Position numbers and translations under genes: made by a program. Of a stretch of DNA of 64,000 nt, positions 1 to 60,500 are shown piece after piece (position 1 is the first letter of the stretch; each line of letters begins with the position of its first letter). The notes below the pieces were generated by a model. The model worked only from the letters and a program-made list of their open reading frames with translations, was not told the DNA's origin and did not search any database. Source of the stretch: Batillaria attramentaria (Eukaryota > Mollusca > Gastropoda > Batillariidae); assembly GCA_018292915.2 (NCBI GenBank), contig JACVVK020000212.1, forward strand, positions 85,001 to 149,000. The letters run 5' to 3'.

Positions 1-188
1 AGCACATCTACTGGCATGACTTTATTCAATATGTCCAGCAACATGTCTTGCAAATGCACACACTGATTACACAACTCAGTATGAAATTGTGCCCATTTAG
101 ATGACGTGTATTTCAGTCGATATGCATCAATGTGCGGTTTCACTGGTCATCACATGTCATTATGATAAAAGAGAAACAGTCGGTGAAT

Positions 189-531
189 ACGGGCTGATTC
201 TATCTTTGCTAAACCAACTTATGTTTTGGAACGGTTTCGCTCGTGAGTGCACCTGTATGCTCGAAACACTCTTTCTTGGCGATTAGTATAGCTCTTAATG
301 AGACACGATGTTGTTTACATTTTGTAACAGCGGTCGAACATACAAATTCTACGAGTTATTACACTACTGGAGCGCTCAGTGGGGTCGCCGCGTCATCGGG
401 TACACTTCTGTTGGCTCAGTGCAAGTATTACAGACGCTGTCACTGTGCAGGTGTCTAAATTGTGGAGTGATAAATACCTCGAAAACAGCTCAGAACGATC
501 TGTGAGCATAGAAATGGTAGCATTAGCCCTT
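189..531 (+). mobile_element. MITE family A, copy 1 (~343 bp)
   Basis: Aligns end to end with 26742-27090 (reverse orientation). The right end is followed by TTAA at 532-535; the left TTAA is no longer recognisable. Confidence 0.7.
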
Positions 532-1187
532 TTAAGATGCACACAAAACACTTACGAATCTGTTCCCTTTTCCTTACTGGGAATAAAACAGACATCGGTT
601 TTTGATGTTTGTTTTGTTTTGTTTTGTGTTTATTGTGTGTATAAGTGTGTGTATTTCTCTGTTTTGTTTGTAAGATATTTCAGCCTTTTCTGTTCTAAAT
701 CTTCATTCTATTTTTAATTTAACACATTTTTTTGCGTATGTCGAGACAGTGGCATTGATGATGGATTCTAGACCATACCCCCTGTAACAATCATGAGCAT
801 GATGTGATAACACAATATTTTACATGGGTGTTCACAAAGCGCCTTTGGCAGTTATATACGCACACACACAATTCACGGGGGGTAAAAGACTCGAGCAAGT
901 GTCGTATGATGGTAGAATGATGAAACAAAATAACAGAATGAACAGAACACAATCTGGAGGGACAGTAGTGTACCGGCGTTACTCTACCAATAGCACGATT
1001 TCCTTCGGCTGTACAATATATCGGCTTATAATGACTTCATTTGGCTAAAGGACGTTCATTTGTGTCTACAGTTTGCTAAACATGTTTATTGTTAACACTA
1101 CTTACTACAGGACTGACTGGAAACATGTTAACTCATTCTACCCCAACTACAACTATAGTCGTAACAGTTTGTTTCTATTTTACCTCC

Positions 1188-1355
1188 CTTTCCAACATGT
1201 CTGCTGTCAGGTTTCCTTGGCAACCCGCTGAAGGTAATGTACAACATACAAGCAACACTTCCCCTAAATATACAATCATTTAGTCCACTTGGCAAAATGC
1301 CAGACGCCAGCTGGTGCCAGACGTCTGATGGTGCCATCAGTGTAAACTAAGGTTA
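1188..1355 (+). repeat. Interspersed repeat family C, uninterrupted copy
   Basis: Contains GTCAGGTTTCCTTGGCAACC, then CAAGCAACACTTCC, then CAGCTGGTGCCAGACGT. The same blocks in the same order occur at 40743-40779 and 41103-41240, split by a LINE. Confidence 0.65.
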
Positions 1356-1960
1356 AACTGGGTCGTGGTAGTTGTTGCTGTTTTAAGAGTAGGCCTACCG
1401 CTTGATTACAAAGATCATAAACTCAAGTCATCTTCATCTTCTCCACCGTTGCTGGAAGAAACTTGCTTCACTTGAGAAGAGACCGACTGACTAATTACGT
1501 ATAAGGGTAATGTTCGATCAGCCTCACAATGGTTCATCTCGGGGCGGTCTCTATGCGGGAACAGCGCTGGGAGAACATGGAATTCAAACAAGCTCATCAT
1601 CACAGACCTGGTCCCGTGCCAGACCGCTCCCCGTCGTCTCTGTGTGCACAACGTGACACTTGCCAATGCAGCGCCAGATGCCAAAAAACAGGACAGACAA
1701 TTACTACCGACGTCCAAGCTCCTGTGAGGATGGGGATAGGGGAGGGGGGAGGGGTAGAAGGGGGAGGGGAATAGAAAAGGGGAGGGGGTGGTGGGAGTGG
1801 TAAGGCGCTGTTTGTGCACTTTCAGAACCAGTAACTCCTCTCCCGCTCCGTAAGCTGTCTACGGTTGCTTGTTTGGTTAGTTGCGGGTTTAACTTGACTT
1901 TTTAATTTTTATGTATAGATATGTTATTACCATGTATAGATATGTTATTAACACATAATT

Positions 1961-2090
1961 ATGGGCCATACAAAAGGCGGTTCAAAAGGGAAGACAGCCA
2001 CCGGAACCTTTGGGCTCCCAGTGGGGATTCGAACTCACGACCCGAGCATTGAAAGTACAACGCCAGATGGACTTTCTCTGCTTCCCAACA
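1961..2090 (-). mobile_element. SINE S1-like, diverged copy
   Basis: On the minus strand it has a B-box-like GTGAGTTCGAATCCC and the preceding GCTCGGGTC block seen in S1 SINEs. The 3' part differs from the consensus. Confidence 0.45.
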
Positions 2091-2339
2091 ATTTAGGTGA
2101 CTGTCGTTACTGGCTGCAGATCGAGAGACTGCTCGTAACTACCATACTCCATAGTCTCCAGCTCGCTGCTGGCTCTGTGGACGCAGAATGTCTGGGACCA
2201 GGGTTACAGCACAACCCTACTATCATCCGAGAAAGGACCTAAGCGTCATGGGATTGAAAGGCGCTTACATCCTTTCTCCACATGACGATAGACTTCCTCC
2301 CATCCATGCCTCCCCCCTCCCCCTCATCCAAGTTCGAAC

Positions 2340-2450
2340 CCAGACAGGAAGTCGAAACCGGCTTTGTACTAGCTTTTCCCTCGCTGCGCCGTCTTTGATG
2401 TTACCCTTACATGGTGGAAAAGGACGTTAAAACCCGCAAACAACCAACAA
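2340..2450 (+). mobile_element. SINE S1, 3' fragment
   Basis: Only the S1 3' module: CCGTCTTTGATGTTACCC then ATGGTGGAAAAGGACGTTAA. Confidence 0.6.
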
Positions 2451-2493
2451 CCAACTATACCTCTCCTCCCACCCCCCACCCCCACAACCCCGG

Positions 2494-2640
2494 GAAGCAG
2501 GGGTAGTCGAATGGTAGAGCGTTGGACTTCTAATGCTCAGGTCGTGAGTTCGATCCCGGCTGGGGCCAAATATTTGTGCTAGTTTTTTCATCGTTGCCCC
2601 GTCTTTGATATCACCCTATGTGGTGGAAAAGGACGTTACC
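2494..2640 (+). mobile_element. SINE S1 (tRNA-derived)
   Basis: tRNA-like head with A box region TCGAATGGTAGAGCGTTGG and B box GAGTTCGATCCCGG. The S1 body follows: CAAATATTTGTGCT, CGTTGCCCCGTCTTTGATAT, GTGGTGGAAAAGGACGTTA. It ends in a poly-C run. Confidence 0.85.
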
Positions 2641-2649
2641 CCCCCCCCC

Positions 2650-4216
2650 CCCCCTACACACACCGTCCCCCTGGATCCGCCCACGACTACCTGTCTCCTC
2701 TGTGGACCAGCTTTTCCTGATAAGGTCCGCCAGCTGGCAGTCCCCAGCCCCGGCCGTGTAATGAGGGTCGTGTGTCCGGCTCTGTGGCCAGTAACCAGTG
2801 GCCAGCACTTCCATCAATATGCATTGTGGCTTCTGGAGCTGCCAATTACCACGCTGTTCAAGTTGTCTCTATCTCAGTACACGAGACGCGAAAGGTCAAT
2901 CAAGGCTTTTAGCGGACCCTGAATCTGCAGTTTTCACTGAGTCGCAACACCAGGCGGCTTAACGGTGAACTCTCCATACATCAGGCTGTTTTCGCGGTTT
3001 GAACTGTAGGTGTCTGACTTGGGGTTTTGTACACAAGCCGGCCTGCAATTTTCCTACACTGTCGAATGCTGATTTTGCGTTTCCCGTCTGTGCTCGTCAC
3101 TTTCCCGCTAAATACGAGAAACCGCCAAACGACAGACCGCCTCGCGACAAACTCTGCGGTTTTGCTACATACTGAGACCTTATGGATCAGAAGTTTTGGA
3201 ACGCGAAATACTGAATTCCGTTCCTATTTTTTATGACTAGTTCCAAGGCTGTGAAAACAAAATCACACCCGCAGGTAATATAGCTTTTGCCTGATCTAAC
3301 AGATGTGGGAAAGCGTGTGAAAATAAGCACCAGGATTTTCTGTGGAAGCTTTTAAAGCTCTGGTGGAAAAGTGCTCAAGTAATTTTCTACGGAATTTAAC
3401 GTGAGGTTTTCTGAGTATGATGGGTGATCCTGGGTTGAAACAGAAACTGAGGAATAACCCTCACGTGAAGAACAAAACACGTCCCAGTAACATAGAACAT
3501 GCAGTCGACTCAACGATACAAAAGCCTCATTCTTCCTGGAATTCACAACGCAAAAGCCAGAAACGCAAAACAGAGAACAAAGGCACATCAAACATAAAAT
3601 CTGCCGCAATACGTACGTTGTACTAACACTCATTTCCGTAAAAAGTTCATGAGATAATAAGAATAAGAAACACAAAGCGTCCTTATTGCACAAAGGGTCA
3701 TTACATTTTCAACACGGATACCAACCCTAAATTCCCCGAACTAAAGGCACTAGTAGTCATTATCAAACGTGAAAGTCATGAACTGAGTTCACGCTAAATT
3801 ACGGAACGGCTAAGTGCCGACAAGATCGATTCAGCTTCCAGCAACTGCATTTTGGTCTGTCAATGACTCACTCTGAAATTGATGACGGATCAGAACCGAA
3901 CGTCGAGATTAATTGATGGGCGCTTCTCATCTCATAACTAGTGCCCCGAGGCAACCTGCACTACGACGTGAAGACTGACTGGCCGCGTGACTGTTCTACA
4001 ATACGACCCATGAAATTATGAAGGACCTTATCTAAAATTTCCTTAACAGTAAACACTTCCTTTAAACACTCCCACTAAACTGTCGATGAACTGATGTAAG
4101 TGAGATCTGTATTGTTGGTTCAGATACTCAGTCTTGACAAACAAAAAATGTACATGTACAATAAACAGTCAGCCACAGCCACTGATGTCCACACACAGTC
4201 CCCGTCCCCCGTCCGT
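2650..4216. other. Downstream of the stress protein gene; no gene recognised
   Basis: Unique-looking DNA. Part of 4216 downwards is presumably the 3' UTR of the stress protein gene, but no clear minus-strand AATAAA was found close to the stop. Short open frames here look random. Confidence 0.5.
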
Positions 4217-51000
<46,784 letters not shown>

Positions 51001-51250
51001 AGTGATTGTGATGAAGTCTGATCACTGAACCTGTCGCCTGCTGCTACTGCTGCTGCTGGCGCCGAGCCTGCTCCTGTATCGATAGCCAGGGACAGAGTGA
51101 GAAGACACAGCAATTGCCGTGGTCGTGGTGCTGTCGCTGATGATGGTGTTGTGGATAGCGGCGGCGGCGGCGGTGGTGGTGGTGTTGGAGGCGAGACTAT
51201 GGCAGAAGCAAAAGGAATCGATGCCAGAGTGTGGCGGTGTGTGTGTTAAA
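51001..51250 (-). promoter_or_regulatory. Probable 5' UTR / proximal promoter of the stress protein gene
   Basis: This segment lies directly upstream of the start codon on the minus strand. It is comparatively GC- and CpG-rich and contains CAC/CGC trinucleotide runs (51155-51190). No TATA box was seen. The transcription start cannot be fixed and an upstream non-coding exon is possible, so the role is inferred from position only. Confidence 0.35.
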
Positions 51251-51421
51251 GTTCATGGCGGGATTCTCGCACGCGCAGAGGTTTAGCGTAGCTTAGCCCT
51301 GAGCAATAGAAAAACCGTGGTGCCAGTGAGCCGATGGGCATAGCTATCTGGCCGCCTGATAAGCCGGGGAAGGGGGGGGGGGTAGGGGTAAAGATATCCC
51401 CGTAATTTTGCAGACTCGGGT

Positions 51422-51424
<3 letters not shown>

Positions 51425-51483
<59 letters not shown>
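51425..51483. repeat. (CA)n microsatellite upstream of the stress protein gene
   Basis: About 29 CA units, roughly 0.4 kb upstream of the start codon. Confidence 0.95.
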
Positions 51484-51484
<1 letters not shown>

Positions 51485-51723
51485 TTGTCAGTCCCGCGTC
51501 TGCCCCTTCCGGCGTCCTTTGGTCCTCTTCAGTGGAGTCTAACCTTTGACGGTTTTCAACTCTTTATAAGAAATACAAGAATAATTATGCTAGTCATCAG
51601 GACGATGATGAGTGCGCCTACTGTCAAGTTCCTACGTCGTTCTCAGTTATGTAAAATGATAATGGACACCTTGTCAGTATCCGATGATCTTTGGCTGTCG
51701 TTTAGTTCTTCTCCAAAGAACCC

Positions 51724-51724
<1 letters not shown>

Positions 51725-51797
<73 letters not shown>
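51725..51797. repeat. (CA)n microsatellite
   Basis: About 36 CA units; a C homopolymer follows at 51840-51860. Confidence 0.95.
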
Positions 51798-52454
51798 GCG
51801 GGGGCACACACACACTGACATACACTTTCAAGTTCTCTTCCCCCCCCCCCCCCCCCCCCCGTCTCTCTCTCTGTCTACGTGGTCAGTGTCCACTGTCCAG
51901 ACACGAGCATGATTGTATGTGAACTGCAGTCGGCCTGTGACATACATGTATTTAAATACTGTAGGCCGTGTGAGAAAATGTGTTGCACCCCTAATGTCTC
52001 CGCAAACACTGACCATCCCCCGAACCCCATCACTGACAAACCTTCATTTGAAGCCGACCTGTTACGGACGGCAAAAAAACTTCTCGTCTTTCTCGACCTG
52101 GTTTTGTTTTTTCTGTACTGGATTTTCACCAAACAATTGTCGGCTTGAAAAGGAAGCGGATTTGCAGTGCCAGTTCCGCTGGCCTAAATAAAATGATAAA
52201 AATTGAATACAAAAATCTAGAGTTTGTCGTGTTTTTCCCTGGAATGAAAAGTACGTCTAATTTCGGATCAGTTAAGATTTAATTAATTTCCAAACTACCC
52301 AGCAGATGTGCCGGAAAGAGAGCAGGGGAAAAATCGGCCACGAGTCCCAAAAACGTCAGTTTGCTGAATGGCTCTATCTAGTCGTTGACAGATACAGACA
52401 CCTGCGCAAACCTGTTTTCTTGAGAGCGTGTTGTTTTTTCATCCGAAGTTCCAG

Positions 52455-52666
52455 GCTGCTCAGGGCGAACTACAGTGCTCAGTGTAACTACAGTCGTACA
52501 ATTTCACTGGACGACCGCTCGCGCAAAGTGTAAACAACATTGTGTCGCTTTAAGAGCTGTACTAATCATCAAGATAGAGTATTTCGAGCGTACAGACTTC
52601 ACTCATAATCACTAGCGAAACTGTTCAGAAACATAATTTGGCTTAGCAAAGATGGAATCAGCCTGT
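52455..52666 (-). mobile_element. MITE family A, copy 4 (truncated)
   Basis: Matches the half of family A with the CGCTCGCGCAA segment and the GGCTTAGCAAAGATGGAA end. TTAA follows at 52667-52670. The other end is lost. Confidence 0.65.
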
Positions 52667-53049
52667 TTAACTGAAACTGCTCTTTCTATGACAATCTATA
52701 CGATGCTATCTGGGCCGTTCTGTCAGTAAACATTGATCTTTCATATTTCTTTGAGGGTAATATACAGAAAAATCAATTATCACGTCAGTTAGACGTCGTA
52801 TTGAGACAGTAATTTGCAGTGACTGTAGATGAAAGTAGACCTCAGTACAATGACACACCGAGATTGTAGTAGATACGCCATGCATCGATCACAATGGTCG
52901 TCCATCACGACCAAAGTAGCGCGAGATGTTTCCTTATTCTACAGAAAGGCAGCTGAGAGAAAATCCATAAACAGCGGCCTGCTCTCTGCCGAGGGCTCCA
53001 AAAAAAATATAATTAATAGGTGCCATTGAATTCTTTTCATGGGAAAGCG

Positions 53050-53050
<1 letters not shown>

Positions 53051-53111
<61 letters not shown>

Positions 53112-53205
53112 CACGCTCTTACACACACACACACACACACACACGCACGCACGCACGCACTTACGCACACACAGAGACACATACACACACACACACACAC
53201 ACAGA
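53051..53205. repeat. Interrupted (CA)n / (GCAC)n tract
   Basis: CA blocks separated by GCAC and CTTACA interruptions. Confidence 0.93.
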
Positions 53206-53219
53206 GCACGCACGATGCC

Positions 53220-56200
53220 ATTACAAAAATTAGTGAAACGTTGGATGAATCATGATGTCGGTGATTCCGTAAGCGGCTTTTCCCGGATTGTTGTGTTAAT
53301 TTTGTGTCATACTCGTGCATTACATTTCTGGTCCGTCCGCATTTAATCGCTGTTTAGGCGTCTCAGTGAGTCTGGTGTAAGACTGCAACGTCAGCCTGAT
53401 GTAAAAGGCTATTTCACAATTTGCCGACACAGATCCATACTATAATCATGCACATCGTGTGTGAAAGTTCTCTCTTTGACAATATATTGTGTCTGACGCA
53501 ATACACCTGACGCTGACAACAGGCACATTATACTCTGATCGCTTTACATAACACTGTGAGATCCTACTACACGTACAGGGCGGAGCGCCGTAATGCTAGT
53601 TTCCCGACGAAATTGATGCTACATTAATGGTTGTGTCTGAGCCAATAGACTTTGCTTACCACTGTCATCAACCTACCTATTCACCCGATGCGAAGTGGGA
53701 ATCAATACCCAGATCACCAGCTCATCACGCTCACACACAGTGCCAAAACAAAATCCGGCGCACGAAGCACGTTTCTCGTACGCTTTCCAGTTAGCACACC
53801 CGAATTCATGGTGGTAACGAGGCAACTGGCAAATTACGCATCGACTGAAAGCATGCCACGAGAAAGGTTTACAATACACAATAGTTCCAATAGAAACTTT
53901 AGAAGCTTCCGGCTATATACGTTTCGCACGGCCACTGATTTCGTTCAAGCTTTACTTGTAAATGTGATGCTTTTTGTGGTAGTACGACGGAAGGTCAGTA
54001 ATAATGATCATAACATTAATCCGGCTTACGACTATACGTATTTCGTTCCGTACGCAAACTTGACTAGAACGAATCGAGAACGACATTGAATTCCGTTGGT
54101 GATTCTAAGCTCGCTATGGCCTGTTCGAAACTAGCCTCATGTGACACGGAAACAGCACCGGAATAGGTCCTTCAGATGTTGCGACTAGGCCTACGTTTTA
54201 ACAGTACTGCGTGAGGTCACACTACTTCTGCTCGTGTGATATGGTGTATTGAAACACTGAACGACATAATTATGTTTCCTTTTGGTGCGAAGTCTAGATA
54301 GTTGCGTGCTTTTGTGTTTGTAAATTTACATACAGCACGTAAGTGTATGGTTCAGAAGTAAAAGTGTCCTGCTTGACAACAGCGTACTCTTGCCAATTAA
54401 CGGAAGTCAACGAAATTGTGAACATCAAGTGTGATTTTAACTGACCTGGACTGACCTCTACTTAAGAAAATGGTGATTGTTAGTGGGGTTCTAACCAAGA
54501 CACCAGTAAGCTGGAATCTTAACTCTTTTCACCGCGATCACGACCGAGAGATCAAATCCGGTTCAAGTGAGCCATTAGTGATATACGCTGATCAAAAGAT
54601 CAGCCTTGCGGCTTGAGATTGTATCTGAAATTTTACCTGATCTGATCTTGGAGGAGCCAAATGACACTCCGCTAATAAACAAGTAAAATGCCCACAGCAT
54701 AATATCTCCAGTAAAGATGTGGCCTCATCCTGTATTCGCTAAACTGACCTGCCTTCTGCATTATAACCATCCCCTCTGTAAGAAAACTGGCACTCTCCGT
54801 ATTCCACGAGGCTCTTGCCATGTCTCCGCTTATGCTGATGGAGGAGCTGATGGAGTAACAGACAGTGAGTACAGAGAATGGAAGACATGTCGTACCAACT
54901 TCTTTTCAACATAGAAATCCAATAAAAACCAACAATCAGACAGACACTAACAACAATCTAAAAGACACCCAATTTTCCACGTGATAGTTTGGCTAAAGGC
55001 ACCATTACAATGTTTTATACAGGAGGAGACTTTTGTTTTGAAACAGTTGCGCTTGTGACTGCGCATGTGCGCTCGAAATAATCTTAGAGATTATCAGCGC
55101 CCGAATGCAACACATTGAAATTTTTTGGCCACGCAAACAAGCAAAACTCAGCCGTCCGTAAACTAAAACAGCGTCCACTTTGTTGCAACACTGTCACCGG
55201 CTACTGCGTTTTGGCTTCAGTCAGCTGAACGCCAGCCTGTCTGTGTATGTATTTGTTGTGTGATGCTTAACATCACAAAATAAGCTGTAAGCCTAAAGAT
55301 ATTAAAATTAGGATTATTAAAGAGGCCGCAAAGCTTCATAATTATCCGAGTGAACAATAACAGAACAAATGTACTGGCTGACTGTGCAAGTATGGGACAT
55401 TAATTTTGTCCTGAATATCTCTGCATGCTGTGTCGTTAAAAATGACAGGACATAATTAATTATGTCCGTCTTGGTAAGAAGGGAATCGGACATTTCAAAA
55501 CTGAATCGGTCTATGGCCGGTGTCGGACGCAAATAAGAAGTGTCAAGTCCTAAGGTGGCCGGAGAGAGATTTCTACCACTACGGAGTTCCCTCGCAGCAG
55601 GATGTGAAAATGTCATTCCACTCCTGAAGCACGCATTCAGCATTTCATACTCCACTAGGCATGTTTTGGATCGATTCCTTCAAACTGTAGCTGCCCTCAT
55701 TTCTCAGGGAGTTTGAGTCAACATTGTATTGCTTCATTTTTATCCCTGCTGTCAAACTCTGCTCCCCCCCCCCCCCCCATCAAACTCTCTTCATGCAGGT
55801 TTTGGGCAAATGCCATAGTGACCTACAGGTAGAGAAATGGAGCGGATGTAACCACTGTGGGTGGAAAGTGTGCATGCTGTAAAAATAAAGTCAATCAGAA
55901 TCTTTTCGACTGCTGCACTGGCACGGCGTGCGTGGAGAAGCCAAAACTGTGAAGATGATTTCCAAACAAGAATATTTTTCTCAGCACAGCTTTGGCTTTT
56001 GGCTTTATGATAAAATGACACTTGTCCTGAACACACACACACACACACTGAGGAAAATCAATAGCACAGACATTTCAAGGCCATGTATTTCAACAATAAA
56101 GTTTTACGCAAACATTTACAAATAATTATATACATACATGTATGTATACATATATAAACTGCATTCAGGTTTTCTTTCCTAACAAATAGTATTAACACAT

Positions 56201-56801
56201 TTTATACCCCCCACGAATATCCCACTTTTTCGGTTTTGGCCCCGTATGCAAGAAACAGGCAAGATTTACAGTTTCACAGCAGCTCTAGCTGTAGCAAACA
56301 TGAGTATTTAATCAAAGTGCAACACTCCCACTAAACCAAATTTAAATCCACGCAGACCTGACTTTATTATCATGTTCTAGTGAGGCCACTGGTGCACAAC
56401 CCCAAACTTACTCGGTAGGAATAGAGTTAAATCAATAACAAACTTGTGTGGTGTTTGTGATAAAAATGAAATTCAGTTAGCAAGGTTTGCTCTCATACTG
56501 TTCCTGCTTCTAACAATTGGTAAAATCCATTCTCTCCTGTAAAATATGAGTCTGAGACTTTCAACTGACAATACTGAGAACAATGGGTAAAGTATTTTTT
56601 TTTAACCAAAAATACAACTGTCATGCACCCTCATAAACTTATGTATACATGTATCTCATTCAATAATAACAATGTGTCTGAGCATATCGTTATGATTATC
56701 AACTATTTAAGACCTTTCCAAATTGACAACAATTTTATGAATTTATTTTTTTGCTCCTGTATATTCTTTCAAATGCTCCCTTTGCAAACCCCCCCCCCCC
56801 C

Positions 56802-56854
<53 letters not shown>

Positions 56855-57100
56855 CCTCCCTCCCTCTCAGTCCAGCCGTATTTTATGAGAGGAAACACTG
56901 GCTGGATCCAGTGCGCTACACCACTGAGTGATACCCAGTGAAACCTGTACAATGTGGAATGTGGAACAAATCTGAACTGCCTGTTTCCAGAACAACAAAA
57001 GCAACAATCAGGAAGACTGCACGTTTAGCTTGCAAGACTAATGCAGAGGGATGTTTGTGGTACTTGTACATGAAGTGCCCAATGTGTCAACTGTCAGTAG
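53220..57100. other. Intergenic region between the two genes
   Basis: Lies beyond the 5' end of the stress protein gene and beyond the 3' end of the helical-repeat gene. The right part (56.1-57.1 kb) is AT-rich and probably includes the latter's 3' UTR. No other gene was recognised. Confidence 0.5.
56803..56852. repeat. (CA)n microsatellite after poly-C
   Basis: Poly-C at 56790-56801 then about 25 CA units. It could lie in the 3' UTR of the helical-repeat gene. Confidence 0.93.
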
Positions 57101-57102
57101 TG

Positions 57103-57176
57103 TCATTGTGTGTCCATCTCCTCAGGGTCACTGTCCTCATCCTCCTGATCGTCCCACAGCTCCTCCATTGCTAAGG
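57103..57176 (-). CDS. Helical-repeat gene, last coding exon
   Basis: 74 nt from acceptor gtgtgcag to TGA (57105-57103). Encodes LAMEELWDDQEDEDSDPEEM then DTQ, a strongly acidic C-terminus. Possible minus-strand AATAAA signals lie downstream near 56741 and 56361; the poly(A) site is not determined. Confidence 0.83.
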
Positions 57177-57223
57177 CTGCACACAGGCAAACACTTTATT
57201 AAATACTCTGCCCTGTAAAACGG

Positions 57224-57294
<71 letters not shown>

Positions 57295-57464
57295 TGTGTG
57301 TGTGACGAACTGTGACAACTATAAATTATAATACAACGCTGATCAAATCTGTGTACAAAACGGTTACACCTTAAAGTTAAAGGAAGCAATTCAATCATTT
57401 TCAATTCTTAACGCTATCAACAGAAGCTAGTTCTTGCAGCTAGCTCTTTTGGAGACATTTTAGA

Positions 57465-57544
<80 letters not shown>

Positions 57545-60500
57545 TCAAAAGAGAACTGGTTCCTATCATATAATTAAATGAAGTGGGTATAATTCAGTTC
57601 TGAAAGTTGGAAACTCCGACTTTTTGCCGCTGCTCTCTGCCGACTCTGATGCGACGTCTGAATCGTAGCTATGCGACGCCGAAGTGCACCCGCTGCCGGG
57701 CGAGGGCCCTTCAATTCTTAACGCTATCAACAGAAGCTAGTTCTTGCAGCTAGCTCTTTTGGAGACATTTTAGAATGTGTGTGTGTGTGTGTGTGTGTGT
57801 GAGAGATCAAAAGAGAACTGGTTCCTTGTACTTGGATAACTTATGATCATATTACATACACGTACATTAATGCCTGTGTTTTGTCCTTGCAGGATACATG
57901 TATGCCTTTCTGTTGTTTTTTTTATTATATACAGCTGTGATGTTTGCGATGCAATCAGTAAGAATGAGGAGTGAGGGAGGGGTTGCGAATATGTTTTACG
58001 TTTTTTGTTGTTGCTATTGTTGAATTTTGAGGAGTAAGGGAGGGGTTGCGAATATTTTTTATGTTTTTTTTTGCTATTGTTGAATTTTAATGTCGTATTG
58101 TACTCTCACTGTTATGTTTAGAGCAGACATTTAATTTCCCCATGACGGATTAATAAAGTAATATTGAAATTGAATCTTTGAGAGAGAGAGAGAGAGAAAG
58201 CTCTGCAAAACCTACTTTCATCCCTGGGCAAGTCAGGAGACGTCTTGTAGATGTAAGAGAGTCCAGACATGAGGCTGGTATAATCCCCAATGATGGAACC
58301 ACGGCGAATCCAGAACTTTGTGTCCCACAAACTGATCTGGTGTAGTAACAGTACCCCTGTACAACAGAAAGAGACCAAAATCAATATCAAACCACATTTT
58401 TAAGTTCCTTATTATAAAAATTTCAATTCACCGAGATGAAAATGCCTCTTGTACATGACTGTAACAACAAAAACAAACCAGACCCCCCCCCCCCCCCCCC
58501 CCCCCCCCCAAACCAAACAAAGAAGATCAAATGTAGACAGCTCTTCGCCAGCTCCAGTGGTTTTCCTCCCAGGTCACGGGTGGAATCCATAGAGGGCTCA
58601 GAAGCTGGGGAATTTTTTTTTTTTTTTTTTTTAATTGCATGATGATGATTGTAAGATGCTGCTATGGCGGTTCATGTGGTCTGAGACTGCGTGACAGGGC
58701 AACATTCCACACTCCCCGTCATATAAAGTATTCCTGAGTTAACAACTAGGTCAGAGGTACGATTTGGTGTGCTTGACTGGGTCAAAGGCATGATGTGGTG
58801 TGCCTGACTGGGTCAGAGGCATACTTTGTTGTGCTTGACTGGGTCAGAGGCAAGATTAGGTGTGCTTGACTAGGTCAGAGGAACGCACTGGTGTGCAAGA
58901 CTGCGGCTGAGGCACAAAAAGTGTCAGTTACCTCGTCGAAGTGAGGTCAGAATTTCTGGGTCCGGTGTGGTCTGGAACTCTTGCAGCAGGTGCAGCATTG
59001 CGAGCACCACGCTGCTCATAATCTGCATCACAAATAAATTGTCATTACTTTAAATAAATAACCATACTCAAATTCAAATCATTGTACTGTCACCTACAAG
59101 AAATTCATGTGGAGCAGTGAACAAAACAAGGTAAAAAACCCAATTTATGCATCATGGATTGTACATGTATTATACAAAACCAGGACACATGCACACATCT
59201 GTATATTTTGTACACACACATGCACATTAGCAGTGATGGGGCATGGGAAAACATGGCTGCCGGGTCAAAATATTACTTTCGAGTTACTGATTTTGTGGAA
59301 ACATTCTAGCTATGTCCTACGTGGTGGGGAAAAAACCAAACAAAAACTAAAACAGAATAGTTTTAAGTGTGATAGTTGTTTGGCTATAATTCTTTAAAGA
59401 TGGGAGGGACAGTGGTCAGTTCGTTTACCTGGTGACCCTACCCAGCGACTTCAGCTCTGTTTTGCATGCAACATCATATTCTTATACAGCATTTTAGTGC
59501 TCTGTTTAGCTACTGTTGGACTGACGGGTTTCTGTGGTCTTTTTTTTTTGGAAAATGGCAATATTTCACCAAATTTGAAAAAGGAAGGGGGAGAACCCCC
59601 CTGAGCTGTACCCACCCAAACGCTGCACTGGCAATCGTTATCCATTAGAAGTGCGACGCCATTCCTGTGATGGGTGACAACAGAGCACAGGCTGCAAATT
59701 ACCTGAAAAAAATTAAAACATAATTAAGTGAAATGCTCACACTGTCACAGGTGTATTTTGACAATTCTGCGTGTGTGTGACACTGACAGTGTGTGTATTT
59801 GTGTGTGCCTGCGCGCATGCATGCAGGCATGTGTACAAAATACGTTTCTTAAAACATAAATTCTTCAAACATGAGCAAACTTTAGTTTAAATGTTACTTT
59901 GCAATGGCAATCTTGTATGTGGCACTAATACTTAAATAAATTCTGTTAAATACAACAACAAAAAAAAAACACCAACTTTTGCTTGTCATTTATGGTATAT
60001 TATAATAGTTCTCACCTTTAGTCTATAATAAATTCTATTCACAGTCAAACCAAAACATACTCATACTCAACTGCATACTTCCTTACATACAAGCAGCGAG
60101 TTTTAAAACCCAACTCCCCCCCCCCCCCCCCCTCCACACACACACACACACTGACACAGGGCTTCTCACCAGGCCAATTATCTGATTTGTCTGTGTGTTG
60201 CAAGAGCTGCTGACATCTGTAAGAAGCCTCGTGATAACCAAGCGAACGTGATTCAGGGTGCAGGTCTCTGTGGATCAACACAACACTGTACACAAAGATG
60301 TCACAGCAAACACAATCTCTTGGTTCAGATGTCACGCAACATGAAATTCATGATGAGAGGACCTGTTTGACTTTGCCCATCGCTAGTGCCTAATAAGCAG
60401 CGTTCAACATGGGATGTCCTTTTTAGGGTCTAGTGATTTGGTTACTAGGTATTTAGCTCATTCCAGTTTCGCCAAAATGGACCTTGCAAATCCAGCAAGA

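Noticed and set aside
59..190. Start of a protein gene at the left edge
   Set aside because: No domain, no splice support; the neighbouring sequence is a MITE copy.
2494..2570. tRNA gene (also at 46047, 32435, 7108, 30590)
   Set aside because: A and B box sequences are present, but the segments continue into a shared non-tRNA body repeated many times; they are SINE heads, not functional tRNAs.
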